From NCBI GenBank assembly GCA_038380795.1, contig CM076261.1, forward strand, positions 5,896,556 through 5,960,555: a stretch of 64,000 bases of DNA. Reading direction: 5' to 3'. The position numbers and the translations under genes are program-made. The notes below the pieces were generated by a model, which saw nothing but the letters and a program-made list of their open reading frames with translations, did no database searches and was not told the origin of the DNA. How positions within the stretch are numbered: position 1 is the first letter of the stretch; each line of letters starts with the position of its first letter. Source of the DNA: Pyrocephalus nanus. Taxonomy: Eukaryota > Chordata > Aves > Passeriformes > Tyrannidae. Of the stretch, positions 1-12,400 are shown in pieces.

Positions 1-342
1 CCAGCTTCCCCGGGATCGGTCCTGGCTCGGCCGTCGGTGATTTGCCACACAACTGTGACTGCGTTGAAAGATGCCCCTTTCCACTTTTGCCAGCCAGCTG
101 ATGTAGGCCAGACCACGGACCTGCAGCAGCCGCCAGCCGGCAGCTTCACAGACAACCCCCTCTCCTGCCATGAGGACGCGTCTAAACTGGGACCTGGTGC
201 AAACACACAAAGTGGGCTCTTTAACACTCCTCCTCCAACACCACCAGACCTTAACCAGGATTTTAGTGGATTTCAGCTACTGGTGGATGTTGCACTCAAA
301 AGGGCGGCAGAAATGGAGTTGCAGGCGAAACTTATGGCCTAA
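1..342 (+). CDS. TGIF1: TGIF1, C-terminal part of the last coding exon (partial at 5' end)
   Basis: Frame 1 is open from the first base to a TAA stop at 340-342 and gives 113 residues. The translation matches the vertebrate TGIF1 C-terminus as I know it: [19 protein letters not shown] near the start, a threonine/proline segment ([13 protein letters not shown], codons 223-261), then [20 protein letters not shown] before the stop. TGIF1 is a nuclear TALE-homeodomain repressor that competes at retinoid X sites and recruits co-repressors and HDACs to SMAD2/3. The homeodomain lies upstream, outside the window. What is present is the C-terminal repression segment. The two threonine codons at 226 and 238 sit in TP contexts that in human TGIF1 are described as MAP-kinase sites. 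The 56 residues or so at the end are far better conserved than the middle ([18 protein letters not shown]), as expected for this family. No frameshift is seen. The exon's 5' splice site is outside the window. Confidence 0.97.
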   Translation, partial: PASPGSVLARPSVICHTTVTALKDAPFHFCQPADVGQTTDLQQPPAGSFTDNPLSCHEDASKLGPGANTQSGLFNTPPPTPPDLNQDFSGFQLLVDVALKRAAEMELQAKLMA

Positions 343-821
343 ATCCCCTTCCTTCTCCTTCCCCGTTTTGTTTTACCAGGCAGGGATCTAACAGCTGTGT
401 GGTTATTGCCACCCACAGAATATCAAAAGACTTCACTGCATTATTATTATTTTTTTTTATTAATCTTATTTGCACAAGGGGATTGCTGAAATGAAGCTTC
501 CTGTCACTGAGATGGTCTTCAGTGGAATACGGTCATTCCAAGAATTATAAACTTAAAGCTACTGTAGAAAGAAAGGATTGTGTGTTTTGTTGGGTTTTTT
601 TTTTTTTTTTTAATGTTTTCTTTGTAGGTTTTTCATAATGTGAGATGGTTCCCAAGATCATGTGATTTGTTTTTGTTTCTTTCAGACTGTGCAATATCTA
701 GTAATGATATAGAGTCTTCTTATCATTCCCATGTGGAACGGAATATACCGACATGCTGTTTAAATTTTCAGTTTTTTTAACAATACCAACTTTGGATGAT
801 CATGCTTTTTTCCCATAATGT

Positions 822-827
822 AATAAA
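822..827 (+). promoter_or_regulatory. Poly(A) signal AATAAA, TGIF1 proximal
   Basis: Canonical AATAAA about 480 nt after the TGIF1 stop codon, in an AT-rich context and followed by T/GT-rich sequence (ATTTTGTTGC) about 30 nt downstream. It is the first good signal in the 3'UTR. Confidence 0.6.
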
Positions 828-903
828 ATATTTTCTTTAAAAATTATGTATACAGAGTATTTTGTTGCATACAAGCTTTGCAGAAAACACAGCTTACCCT
901 TGA

Positions 904-909
904 AATAAA
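904..909 (+). promoter_or_regulatory. Poly(A) signal AATAAA, second TGIF1 candidate
   Basis: Second canonical hexamer, 82 nt after the first. It is followed by a GT-rich element (GACTTTGTTTGGTTT) at about 940-955, which is the classic downstream-element arrangement. Confidence 0.6.
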
Positions 910-925
910 TGGAAATTAGAAGTAT

Positions 926-2003
926 TTTTGAACTCATGCTGACTTTGTTTGGTTTAGAGAGCTATGCTAAGCCGTTGTTGTTAACCAGATGTTTATAAGT
1001 GCTGAAAAGTGGGCCAGGAGTACCTGTATTGTGCTATGTTGAAATTTTTTAAGGGGTCAGAGGGAACTTAACTAAATTGCAGAGGGTTATCTTAGACTCC
1101 TCTGAGAGTTCCAGCTTTTGGGTCATAGAAATACTTTAGGGCTGGGAAATGTGATGGCCCATGGGGAAGATTTCCTGAAATGAAATGAAGAGTCTAGAAG
1201 AGGGGTTGGGGCAAGTGTTCTTTGCAGGTCTTTGTGATGCAGCTCATAGACATGACTGGTGACACATTTTGATGGGGGAGGGCAAGGACTTTCTACCCTT
1301 ACTCATCTTGGACTAACAATGACAAGGTTTTTACTCAGTAATTCTAGCAAATTAAAGTAGACTGTATTGTATTGAAATCTGAGTTCTGAGGAGCCAGGTC
1401 TTTGTGAGATACTTGAGCAGGTGGTTGTCTAAGATGTAGAAGAGATCCCTGTTGTATTTTTGCCTACAGAATCTGTATTACCTTTCAGAAAAGGACTTCG
1501 CTATCAAAATGACTTATAACTGAAAAATGTGAAAACTTGAAGCTCACATTTCAACTTACTTGAATGTCAGTCACCCACCCTTATCCTTCCAACAACACTG
1601 AAATAAGAGACCTCCAGGGTAAAAAAATCAGTTCCGGCTAATCCTTAAAAACAAACCATTTGTCTGTTTGGGAGGTTTGGGAAGGGCTTTGTGGAGCAGG
1701 AGAGTTGATGAATTTAAGAATATCATGAGTAGAAAGAAGACTGCAATATCCAGACTACAATGTGTATGCATTCTGTTTTGCTGTGGCCTTTGTGTCTTTT
1801 TTAGTGTCAGAAATACTTTGTTTGTTGTCTGGAGTACTCTTTGGAATTCTGAACTTCTGCCTTCCTTTAACCTTCAAGTGTAAAATCAAAATGGCAAATA
1901 GTAAACATTGCCTTACTCATGTCTGCATCAGGTTCAGTAACAGAGTCATCCTACTGTACTGTATGAATATAGAATTATTTTTTAAAAATACTATGTAAAT
2001 AAA
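926..2003 (+). other. Possible extended TGIF1 3'UTR
   Basis: No gene of its own is recognised here. The last 350 bases (about 1650-2003) have the look of a 3'UTR end: AT-rich, with T-runs, ending in a TATGTAAATAAAGCTGG context. An AATAAA lies at 1998-2003, and a TGGCTGTGTACTCTG element lies about 25-45 nt after it. It could be a distal poly(A) site of TGIF1 or the end of an unrelated transcript. Confidence 0.35.
1998..2003 (+). promoter_or_regulatory. Candidate distal poly(A) signal AATAAA
   Basis: Canonical hexamer preceded by a TTTTTTAAAAATA stretch and followed by a GT-rich downstream element near 2031-2042. It lies about 1.65 kb after the TGIF1 stop on the same strand. Confidence 0.4.
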
Positions 2004-5000
2004 GCTGGAAAAGAATTTTGAACATAGAGATGGCTGTGTACTCTGCCTTTAAGGAATTGCATTTGAGTACAGAAAGAGTGTAGTATCTCTCTGGACACAC
2101 TGTACTTGATACTTATAAGCTGTTTTTTTCCTGGGGATACCTAAGTATATATCGTTTGGTTAGGTTTCTTTAATGCTTAATTAGAAAATGAAATGGAAGT
2201 ATACTTTTTTGTAACTGAGGTCAACGTTGAGGGAAAAGTTGGTTGATAGACATGCTTTTGTGGCACAGGTGATTTATCTTGAGGGGTGGTAGGCCTAAGC
2301 TGATTGTTATATTCGATAAAGGTTTGGAAGATCTTCCTTTTTCTTTCCTGTCCCTGCAGAAAGGAACTTTATTGCAACACTCCTTGCACCCATGATGAAG
2401 GAAAAGCAGCCTCACACAAATATGTTTGAATAGTTTGACATTTTCCTCTTTAGTTTTTTTTTTCAGAGAATTTCGCTGGTATGCTTTGGGGTGGAGGAAA
2501 TGTGGGGCACTTGGATCATTAAAAGGCATTTTCAGAGAACTTTACTCCTCTTTACTCTGCCCTTCAAAATAAAAAAATGTCGGCAAGTTTAGAAAGAAAA
2601 AAAATGCTTTGCTGGCTGAGCTGACCAGTTCTTTAATTCCATTATAGCAGCTGCAACACTGAAAATGAAAATAGGATGAGGAAGAAAGCTGTTGCCTTTC
2701 AGGTTAACAGTTTTCAGTGAAAGTAAAAACCTGTGGTGTCTCTGATGTTTTCATTTACTGTTATGCCACACAAAATGGCGTTAGTGTAAATGAGCACCAA
2801 AGTCCTGCCTGTGTGATGAGCACTGCATTTCCATTTTGCTGACTGACTTACCCTGGGAACTTCACTTGTGACCGGTTTTGCTTGAGGCCAATTATATACT
2901 TTTTAAATTATTACCTATGTTAAGGTTACACCTAGAAGTTCAGCTGTAGTCAGAAGTCAAACGCCTTTGGCTGAGTAGCACCTGACACACTGTGTAAAGC
3001 TTTTCCTTACCCTGAGGTGTTATTTAACTTGGAGGAAAAAAATGACTCACTGAGTACCCACTAAAACGTATCAAAAGGGAGTTTCTGCTTTCTTGTAATC
3101 TATAGCACTGATAGTTTTGGTGCAGGCTATTGAAGTTTGCCTGAACCTATTATTTCTGAGCAGAAACCTGAAGTAACTTCAGATAAAATTGTCAAAGGTA
3201 GGTAGATGTAGGGCATTGGGTGGAGCTAGGGTCAAGAACTGAGCAGGAGTCCTAGTAACAAGCCAAAGGGTTCACATGCTGGCTGTACGTCCCTGAGAAT
3301 GCAAAGGAAAAGTTTTATTTTGGAAACTTGTTTTAGCGTGGAAAAGAAAAAAAGGATAAAGAAACAATGAGACAGCATGGACAGTGTTGCTGTTCTTGAA
3401 GCAATGGTAAACCTAATTGCAAAGCAGCTTTGTCAAAACCTGACCTCTGACTGAAAACTCACTCTTTGGCTACTCTGAAGCTGAAGGGAAGGCATTGCCG
3501 TGTGTGTGTGTTATTGGAGACCGTGTGGCCAGCCAGGGCGTCAGCAAGTAAGAGGTATGACAAATTCATGCCAGGGAAAACAGCTCACATGCAGACTTCA
3601 TCAACCTTGTTTTCATGGCTTTTGTGTCTTGTAAACAAGTTGTGGCAGCTGCATGTGATAAATCTCTGCACAGAGCAAAAATAATTACAATAGGGAGGGA
3701 ATCTTGAACCAGGCGCCGCTGCCTGCTTGCATAGGGGCGAGGGGGGTGGTGTCTCACTGCCTGTTGGTGGGGGTGGCTTGTGGTATCCCACATGTCTCCC
3801 AGCTTCTGCCATGAGGTCAGTGTACATGTCTATAAAACCGTTGAAGCTGTAACAGCTGGCCTCGTGCTGTGGGGGAGGGAAGGGGTGCAAGGACAGCTGG
3901 AAGCTGGGCTAACTTGCACAGCTTCAGCCTCCAGGGCAATGCCAGCTCTGCTGACAGAAGGATGCTGCTGCCCAGGCAGAGCAGGGGGCAGGCAATAACT
4001 ACGTTGGAAAAGGGGTGGCAGGAGCAAGTAAGCAGAAACCAGGGAGAGAGAGTGTGGGTGGTGGGGAATAGTCAGTTTTCCCCTTGGAGATGAGGTAAAG
4101 CTGTAGCGGGAAGCCCAGTCTGTAGAAGGTGCAGTGCAGCTGAGAGCCCAGGTGCACCATGACCCTGTTCAGTGTCACTCTTACACCTTTGGTATTTAGG
4201 TCATTTGCAGTTAACTGTGTCCTGCCTGCCAAAGTCTATTTTTGTTTTTCTTGTAGCACTCACGCAGTTTTTTTAGTAATCTTTGGAGTACTTCATACTC
4301 TTAAAACTAACTCATTTGAGTTTTCTTTTTTCTTCCTCGACTTGGCATCTTGCATTTGTCAACTTCCTGCCTGGCTTTTCCCCAGTAGAGATTACTGGCA
4401 TGAATACAGCTCATGTTCACTTTTCAGGACATTACTTGTTTTAAGTGTCTTATTCACCAACTGCTGGAGTTGTTACGTCTATATCCTGTTGCACTGGTTC
4501 CGCGAGCTCTTCTCCCATGAGTTCCAGTGTTCAGACTGAAGGGGAAGAGATTAGATTAGCCACTCACTCTAGCAAAATGTCACTTAAAGCTGTTGCTCTT
4601 CGAGACATAATAATTGCACCCATGTGTGGTGTATGTGGTTCAGTGTCTATTCCAGTCCCTATCACGACGATGAGCGCCTGGAGTTCTGCACACAGAGAAA
4701 ATTACATAAACCTGTGCTAGCTATGCTACAAAGTAAAAACTCAGGTTGCATTCTCCATCCACGTTTTGCTCACATTCGTGCTGACAGCTCAAAGCCAGTT
4801 TGCTCACCCTTCGCTTTTATTCCTTAAGACTCCCTCTTTTTTCTGAAGCTGAGGCATCAGGTCTGGGACTAAAACTGGCAGGTATCTCAAGTCTCACTTG
4901 ACAGGCTTGCAGATAGGGTAGCTTCCACCAACAGGTAGACTTCACAGCCCTTTACAGAGCTGCAATGCCACCTAACAGTGCAATATGAATCACAGTTCCT

Positions 5001-6146
5001 GAAAGTGATGCAGACATGAATAAGTCACATCTGCCTCCCAGCTCATCCCTGTTCCACTGGATAGCAGGGTTTCTGCCAAATTCCATGTGTTTCTACTGAC
5101 AAACAAGGTATTGATCTCTAAGCTACTTACACCGATGTGTAATAAACCTGTAAAGATGTACAGAGGTAACTAGCAGTGCTTTGAATTAGTGACTTAACTG
5201 GGGAGGGGAGGAGGGGCACAGGTGGCAGCTTGTGAGTTGAATGAGTGCACATGTCAATTATCTAACCTGGTTATTCTTGGACAGCTTCTCTGGAACCACA
5301 GACCAGCACTGTGGCTGCTTTCTCTAATTGCAGCCTGGGCTGTGCCTGCCCTGGGTGCTGAGCCCTGTCTCTAGGTGTGGTAACAACATGACCCTCTCAG
5401 AGCAAAGAACCCTTGTCAGGGCATAAACGCTGCACGTGGTTTTTATGAGCCTTTCATCACATAATTTAGCTGACGGTGAAGAGGATTGACCTGACTACAG
5501 CAAGAGCAGGTCAGTACCAGTGCTGTGGGGTTTACAGTAGATATATATGTTTGCATGGCTTCTCTGAGTCTTTCCCTCTCTGCAGCATTGCCATGCTGCA
5601 GGAGAAATACTGCCCTGGAGCTCCTCAATCAGTGACATTTCACGAATTGTCAGGACTCAGCTTCTTTCTGAGAGTATACTGAATATTTTTATCAGTAGTA
5701 GTAGAGAAAAAATTCCCAATTCTGAGACCTGTAGTTTTACTAGTATAGTATTCAGTAAATATACAGAAAATGTTTGATCCTGCCTTTGAAGTCCCTACAG
5801 CCTGTTAGCTCTTTGGGAAATCATGTGTTAATACACTTCATACTTAACTTCTACTTCCTTCTTCAAATCAAACACTTCGGGCCTCAGCGGCTTACATTAG
5901 GGATAAACCATTTGATTTCTTTAACTAATGTATCCTATCTAGTTTCAACATAAACCAATCCTATCTCAATGTTGCATCTGGTATCCTAGCTCTTTTGCCA
6001 GAGCAAAATGGTTTTCTCCTGACTGGCAAATAGATTTTAGTGCTTGGCTAGGGGCTTTCAGCCTTTTGACCTCTCCTTTAGAAGCTGTTGATGGAGAAGA
6101 CAGTCTTCATTGTTATTTGCCACCAGCTTATAGATTTTACCAGGAG
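2004..6146. other. Intergenic DNA between TGIF1 and DLGAP1 (first part)
   Basis: No gene, RNA gene or recognisable transposon is seen. Short open frames are at chance level and overlap on both strands. Base composition is mixed, with moderately GC-rich patches near 3.7-4.1 kb. Confidence 0.6.
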
Positions 6147-6173
6147 ACACACACACACACACACACACACACA
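6147..6173. repeat. (AC)n microsatellite
   Basis: Uninterrupted AC dinucleotides for 27 nt, followed after a short gap by TA-rich alternating sequence (about 6194-6206). A standard, likely length-polymorphic locus. Confidence 0.97.
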
Positions 6174-9100
6174 TGTGAATGATATAAGTGTGAGATATAT
6201 ATATACCACATATTATAGTAAGGATACTATACATACATTAGTCCTGGTATTTATATAAAAAGTAAACAAAATCACTTGACCGATTGTGAGAAGAGCATGA
6301 TGTCCTCCAGCTTGCTTTTGTGGATTTGTGTAGCTTCTCTTGGAAATTGTTCTGGATAGCAGACGCATAACTGATGGTAAGGATCACAACAGTTTTGTAA
6401 TTTTCCTGAGTAAGCATTCAGCTGTTTTGCCAGAGCCTGTAATTTCACTTCCTTTTCTAGCCTGCAATGTTCTGATTGCTTGACCTTGTGTCCAATGTCT
6501 TATTTTGTTTTATTTTGTACTTCTAGTCTCATTCCTTGTTTGAACTCTCCCTCCAACATCTCTCTCCCTGTTTGACTTGAGAGTGCTTACATAATATCAT
6601 CCATAGTCCATTTAACCAGGTTAGAGATATTTGACTAGTTTTGTCCTGTTTTGAAAGACATCTGATCCCCGCTACCCCACTACACTAACCACAACAGCAA
6701 ATCTTGCTCTGATGTAAACAGCTCAACTTCTGTTCATGAGAAAAAGCACATTTTCCCTGTGTAGATAGCTTGACTTTTTTCTAACTTCTGCTTTCTATGT
6801 TGTGATGGGGTAAGCCAAAGAGAGAAGCAATTAGTAATAAAATCCATCAGGCATTTTCGAAAACGGAGATTATTTTTAGTTTCAAGTTGGTGGTGTTGCT
6901 TTCAGTACACAGTCCTGGCTCTGCTGCCACAATCCTTCCCCAGGTGGATGTCCCACCTGGTGAGGTGTGAAGCAGACATTCCTCTGCCAACCTCCACTAA
7001 AAGGTTAGTTCAGGTTATTGTATTAAATGCTACTTAGGGAGTTGCTGCTGTAACTCATTCTTCATGTTAAATTCAGCTGGCTTGTGTTCAGCCTAGGTAT
7101 TTCCAGTGATGTGCTGCCAACTTTCTCCAAGGGCCTCCTCAAAACTATTTCTTCCTTAGCTGGTGATACACAGAAAAAAAGTCCTGTAAATATCTCCTTT
7201 TAGTGTGTAGATTTGCATCTGCAAAGTACATAATGTCTGTTGTATCAGTCCCTCCACCTTCCCTTCTTCTACCAAATCAGGCCTCCTTGACCCCCTGCTA
7301 CAGATATGGTACTGTGTCCATGATACCCGGGGCAGGGGGGAAGGAACCAGTAAACATCCAAAGGGTGGCATCCCTTAACGTCTCTTTGGACCCTAGAAGG
7401 AGGTGATGGGAATGTGATCATGGGAGCAGTGGAAGTGGTACAGGTGGCCAGGTCAGAAGGGTGGTCTTGGGACATGTGAAGCCCAGCTGGGGAGGGTGCT
7501 AACAGCCAGCACTACTCCCTGAGCTTCCTCTGATGTGGCAATATGAGTTTAAATAAGCAGAAGGCATGGATGGAGGTGTGGGGGCCTGCATCATTTTCTC
7601 CCACATTTACACTGGTAAGCAACAGGTATTTCCACTCTGAAAAATTTAATTTCCTTCCCTTTCGAAATGCAGTGATGAAGGAGCTCAGGTTTCTTTCCAC
7701 AGGGTCAGAAGAGCAAGGAGGGGTTCATGGACCAGCTGATGCCTGTGTTGGCCAGACTCTCCCTGTCTGGCAGAAGTGACTCATTGGTAGCATGACCCAG
7801 CCGCTCTGTGAGCCTTGTTGAACTGAGGGGGAGTTTGACTGAAGATCCTCTATTTCCTTGAAGATTTACCTTTAGTCCTTGTCTTATCCCAGCCCTCTTC
7901 TTCATTTGCTAGCCAGTCTGGGCTGAAGTGGGTTGCCCCAGATGCCTATATGGCACTGGTGGCTCCTTTTTAGGGTGTGGGGAGCTGCCACTGCAGAGCT
8001 GGAGCTGCTTCCTCCACCTGGGGCTCATTACATGCTGCTTCCTGTCCAGCTGCCAGGGGCCTGGACAGAGAGCAGGGAAATCACATGTGAGGTGCTTGTA
8101 AAACCTTCAGCCCTGTCTGCCATTGAAGGAACAGCTGGCTGAGCCTCCCTCCCTGCAGGACGGGCTTCCTGTCCTAGGAAATCCCTGCTGTAAGGCAGCC
8201 CAGGAAACCCACCTTGGGGATCTTAAACTGCAGTCAGTCAGCACTGGCTGGGTACAGGATGAGAGCTATGAGTTTTGCAAAAGCCTAGTAAACCTTTTGA
8301 TTATACATCAGAAAGAAATAAATAATCCTGCCAGCTCCTCAGCTTTGTGGTTTGCCTAAACTTACTTCCCTGGGATACATTGGAGTTTGATCTTTGAGAA
8401 ATGGTATCTAAAAAGCCCACATGTAAAAACTTAACTGTTCCAGCGATAGGATCATAATCTGCCTTTGATCCCATAAATTGTTGAACCACAACTCTATCCG
8501 TTGCCCAAGGACTGCAGGAAATGTACACAGGGTTATGCAAATCTCTAGGAGAGGGAATGTTTTGCAGGGCTGCGGGGCAGGAGGAGGGGGGGAAGATGGC
8601 TCTTGCCGTAATTGTCAGTTTCTGGATTGCAGCTGAATAGTTTGGCAGTCCCTGCGCTCTCCTGTGTCTCCCTGCTGCCAGTTCCCACGGCTCCTACCTC
8701 TCTCTGCTCCCTGTCCAGTTGTGCAAGTCTGGAGCGGCAAGGTTTTTCAGAGCTCTCCCTATGTGTGCTGGTGGCATTTACAAGCAGTCTGCAAGCTTGG
8801 TCCTTCATCTGCATTTTTCTCCAAACCACCACTGCGAGTGCAGTGTTCATGTTTCCCCTCTAAATCCCCAAGACTTTGCTGGTTGGGGATATTTGCGTGG
8901 GGGTGGGTGAATCTGATGGTAAGACAAAAAACAGTTTCTTTGGGAACCTTGAGGAGAGCAAAGTCTGCACCAAAGCCAAGTCAAGGCAGGACACAGCAAC
9001 AACATAGCAGGGACACAGCCTGCAGCTGGGGAGCTGTCAGGCAGAACTTTAATTTTGTGTAAAGTGTGGATTTTCCTCCTTCCCAGACTCGTAAGGGAAT

Positions 9101-9396
9101 ACTCAAAACGTTGTAAAGAGGCAGGTTGGGTGTGGTGTGGGAGTACATCCATCACCACATTCAAAACAATGGTGCCTTACATCTTAACCATAGCTCAGGA
9201 TAGCAGACCCTGTTAAAAAAAATAAAAATAGAAATCCCTTGATCCTTTCTCCTTCCTTTCTTATTTTTTTTTTTCCTTTTGGTATGTAAGTTAAGTGACA
9301 TGACACTGGACTTTGGTACTTCACCCGATTTATTTTAATTTGCATGTTGAAGGAAGATGTCAAAAGGGCAAGATGAGCCCACCCTCGCCCAGCTGC
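6174..9396. other. Intergenic DNA (second part)
   Basis: No supported gene. The 6.9-9.2 kb part is somewhat richer in GC and holds several overlapping 60-130 codon frames on both strands. None resembles a known protein or is bounded by a convincing gene structure. Confidence 0.6.
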
Positions 9397-9434
9397 CCTG
9401 GCAAGGCTCCCCTGGCAGGGCTCCCCTGGCAGCC
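9397..9434. repeat. Short tandem repeat, 14-nt unit
   Basis: Two adjacent 14-nt copies, CCTGGCAAGGCTCC and CCTGGCAGGGCTCC (one mismatch), then a partial third copy CCTGGCAGCC. A small GC-rich minisatellite. Confidence 0.85.
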
Positions 9435-12400
9435 ATGCCCTGATGTCATGCTGTGCCAGGGAAGGCTGTGCTGCATCCAGTGCACAGCTCGTCCTTTTCT
9501 GTAAGCTGCCTGTGCCGTGCAGGTACGGCGCTGTGCACACCAGAATGTGGGGCAGTGCTGCATCAGCTGGGCACGAGTTTGTTTTGCTGTTTCTGTTTGT
9601 TTTTTCACCTCGGTGATAATTCTTACCCAATGAGGGATCTCTGCTCTGTGTACTTTACTACTCCTTGTGATAATCAAAATCCGGCCCTGAACTTTTTCAC
9701 TACAAAGGAAACAAGAACTTTGCCCTGTTGGCTGTTAATAGGGCATTCAGCGATGCTGCAGCCTCTTCTCACATGCAAAAAACCCCAAAGCCTGTGGAAA
9801 TCAGTGTTATATTGATGGCGGAATACTTAGTGTTTTTTTCAGCAGTGTGGGTGGAGATCAGGCATTTTGACATGACATGAGATTTCTGGAGCCAACCTCC
9901 TCTTAAAAAAAGAGCAGGAACCCAGCCAGTTGGTGGAAAAAACCTTTAGACACCAGAACGGCCAATAACGCACTGTATAAGGCTCAAAGTGCAACCTGTG
10001 ATGGGCAAGCGCTGAAACATTAACCAGACCTTGGGACACTGTCTGTAGTTGCCGCTTGGTGCTCACACCATTGCTTCTGGGAGCGGGAAATGAGGTCTGC
10101 ACTATTATTAGTCTGTGTGGAGAAAGGGCACAGTGGTGTTTGCACAGTGCCGACGGAAGTGCTGGAGGTGGCCCCGAGGCATTGTGTGTGGGGCAGCAAT
10201 AAAAAGGTACGAGCTTCCCCATGTGGGGAAGAGAGAGAGGCCGAGTGCTTAAATCCCAGTGTCTGGTTCTTGTTGAAGTGCTCTGATGAGCACTGTGGTG
10301 GTGGTGTGAAATTGTCCTTCCACGTTCACTCTCATGTTTGCAGGTATAGCCTGCCTCATGTGAAACCTCTGACTCTAAGCCTCCCCCTGTTCTCAGATGA
10401 GGTAAGACTGGTGGGAAGAACAAATATCATTTATGAAGCTGCAGGTTGCAATGTTTGGGGAAAAGGACAATGCTAGAGCTGCTTCTGGGCCCCTGCCTCA
10501 GATGGTTTGGGTCTAAGCGGTGTTTTGGTGTTGTTTTCTTTTTAACACTGGTGAGGTGTCCTGGAGATCGGATGAGGAGATATGAGGAGCCAGAAAGCAT
10601 TTCTAAGTGCAAGTGTTGTAATCATATTACTGCTCCCTGAGCTCAGCTGACACAGGAGACAGGTAAACATCTCCCACTGCCCAGGTAAGTGATGGTATAT
10701 AAATCTTCAGAACACCCTGAGGAATATCAAGTCTTTTGCAACTTTGAACTCTGAAGGAGTTATGCTTGATGATGGATGACAGCAGCAGCCAGCCATACTC
10801 GGAGGGATAGCGCAGCTCCCAACTACCTTGCAGAGGTTTTATCCTCAGCTAGAGGAAGGGTGGTAGCCAAGCTGTGCGTCATGCCGACACTTGCAGCTGT
10901 AGAAACTTGTTATTTCCTTTCCAAACATCAGCACCCTCAGCAAGGCACTTGGTATTGGGCCAAAATCCATTCCTATAGTGTCTCTTCATGCTCTATGTGT
11001 GTGTAATGTTGACTTACCTGATTCCTGCTGTGGGTTTCTCCACAACCACTGCCACATATATATATATCTTGTCTGTGTGGTGGCTTTGGGAGCAGCCTTT
11101 TCCATTAAGGCTTAGAATTTACCTGAGAGCGTGTACCCCAGTTCAGGAGCAGCAAAGTGATTCTTTGCCCTGCTCACGCTGAATCGTTCTTACCTGGCAA
11201 GAGTTTGGGAACTGTGAGATCATATTTTATTGTAGTATATTACAGCTGCAGAAAAGGTAGTGGATTTTGAGTTTAAATCAAAAGACTAATTCTTGGTCAG
11301 GATGATAGAGTCTTTAGGTCTAGATCTTTGCCTTCACAGCTCTTTGTAAAGTAATTGCTCTCGTAGTAGTGGCAAAAGAAAGGACATGCTCATTTATGGT
11401 GCTCTAAATCATACACATAATTTCCAAAGACAAATAAAAAAAACCATAACAGAGAGCTCTGGTGCAGGGCTCCTTCTTGGATTGTAAACACTGCAAGACA
11501 GAAATCATCAATATTTACACAGTATTCAGCCCAGCCCAGCTTCTCTGGTTGGGCCTTTGGAGGCACTAATAGGAATATTAAATCGTGCTGAATACCTTCT
11601 TACAATATTTACAATTTAACGATAACAGGTGTGTGTGCCCAACACTGTGGATTGTGACCATGCACCACCGGAAACAGAAAACCCACGATGAGGCCAAGCC
11701 TTGCGATATGAGCCCTGGCTCTTCCCCCTGCTTATCAGACACGCACTGTGGTGGCCAGGACCCCTTCTGGTGCTGCCAATATTTATCAGGAGCAACTTCT
11801 TAGAAGGAATAATTCAAGAGTAACTGTGTTACTCTGTGAGCTGTCACCAGTTGTGCCAAGGACTGTGGGTTGAAAAGTCGGGGCAGGAAAAGAAGCATTA
11901 AAGATACCATTGCCATGTTGCCCTCTGGGCTTGCAGAAATGTGACACAGAGAAGAATTAGCCTTTTGCGGTTTCATGTTTCCTTGACCTTTTGAGAGGAA
12001 TTAAAAAACAGATCCAACTTCTGCTCCCAGTTACAATGCTAAAAGTCCAGAGCAAATGTAATACACTGACTTCTGAGTTGCAAGAGCAGAATTTCATATT
12101 GTCTGTTGAAAAATCAGAGAGAGAGCTGAGGTGTAAAGATAATTGAACAAGTACTTGTGAGTTCAAAGCTAAACCTCCATCCCTGTAAGCGTATTTATTG
12201 GTATTTGAGTGTAATTTTACTGTCTAAGGAGATTCATTCAGCTTGCTCTGGTGGGATTTCTCTCTTGGCATCATGTGAGGTAAAGCAGAAAACATGTGCA
12301 ACGCCCTCTTACCATGTAAGTGAGAGATGTGCCACAAGGGAAGGCTCCCAGACATCGGCACTGCAGCTGACAAACCCTGGCAGTGGCAACTACGGCTAAC

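Larger units (their letters stand above)
343..925 (+). other. TGIF1: TGIF1 3'UTR, proximal form
   Basis: AT-rich, ORF-poor sequence directly after the TGIF1 stop. It contains T-rich and ATTTTT-type stretches (about 440-470 and 590-615). Two canonical AATAAA hexamers occur at 822-827 and 904-909, so cleavage is expected about 15-25 nt after either. The end coordinate is inferred from those signals, not observed. Confidence 0.75.

Noticed and set aside
8545..9677. Several 100-150 codon frames on both strands
   Set aside because: They overlap one another on opposite strands, lack family motifs, and sit in GC-richer DNA where stops are rarer.
9839..10423. 194-codon minus-strand open frame in the TGIF1-DLGAP1 gap
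   Set aside because: It begins at TTG, and its first ATG is well inside. It has no recognisable domain, is overlapped by an equally open plus frame, and shows no splice or promoter context. A chance open frame in GC-richer DNA is the simplest reading.
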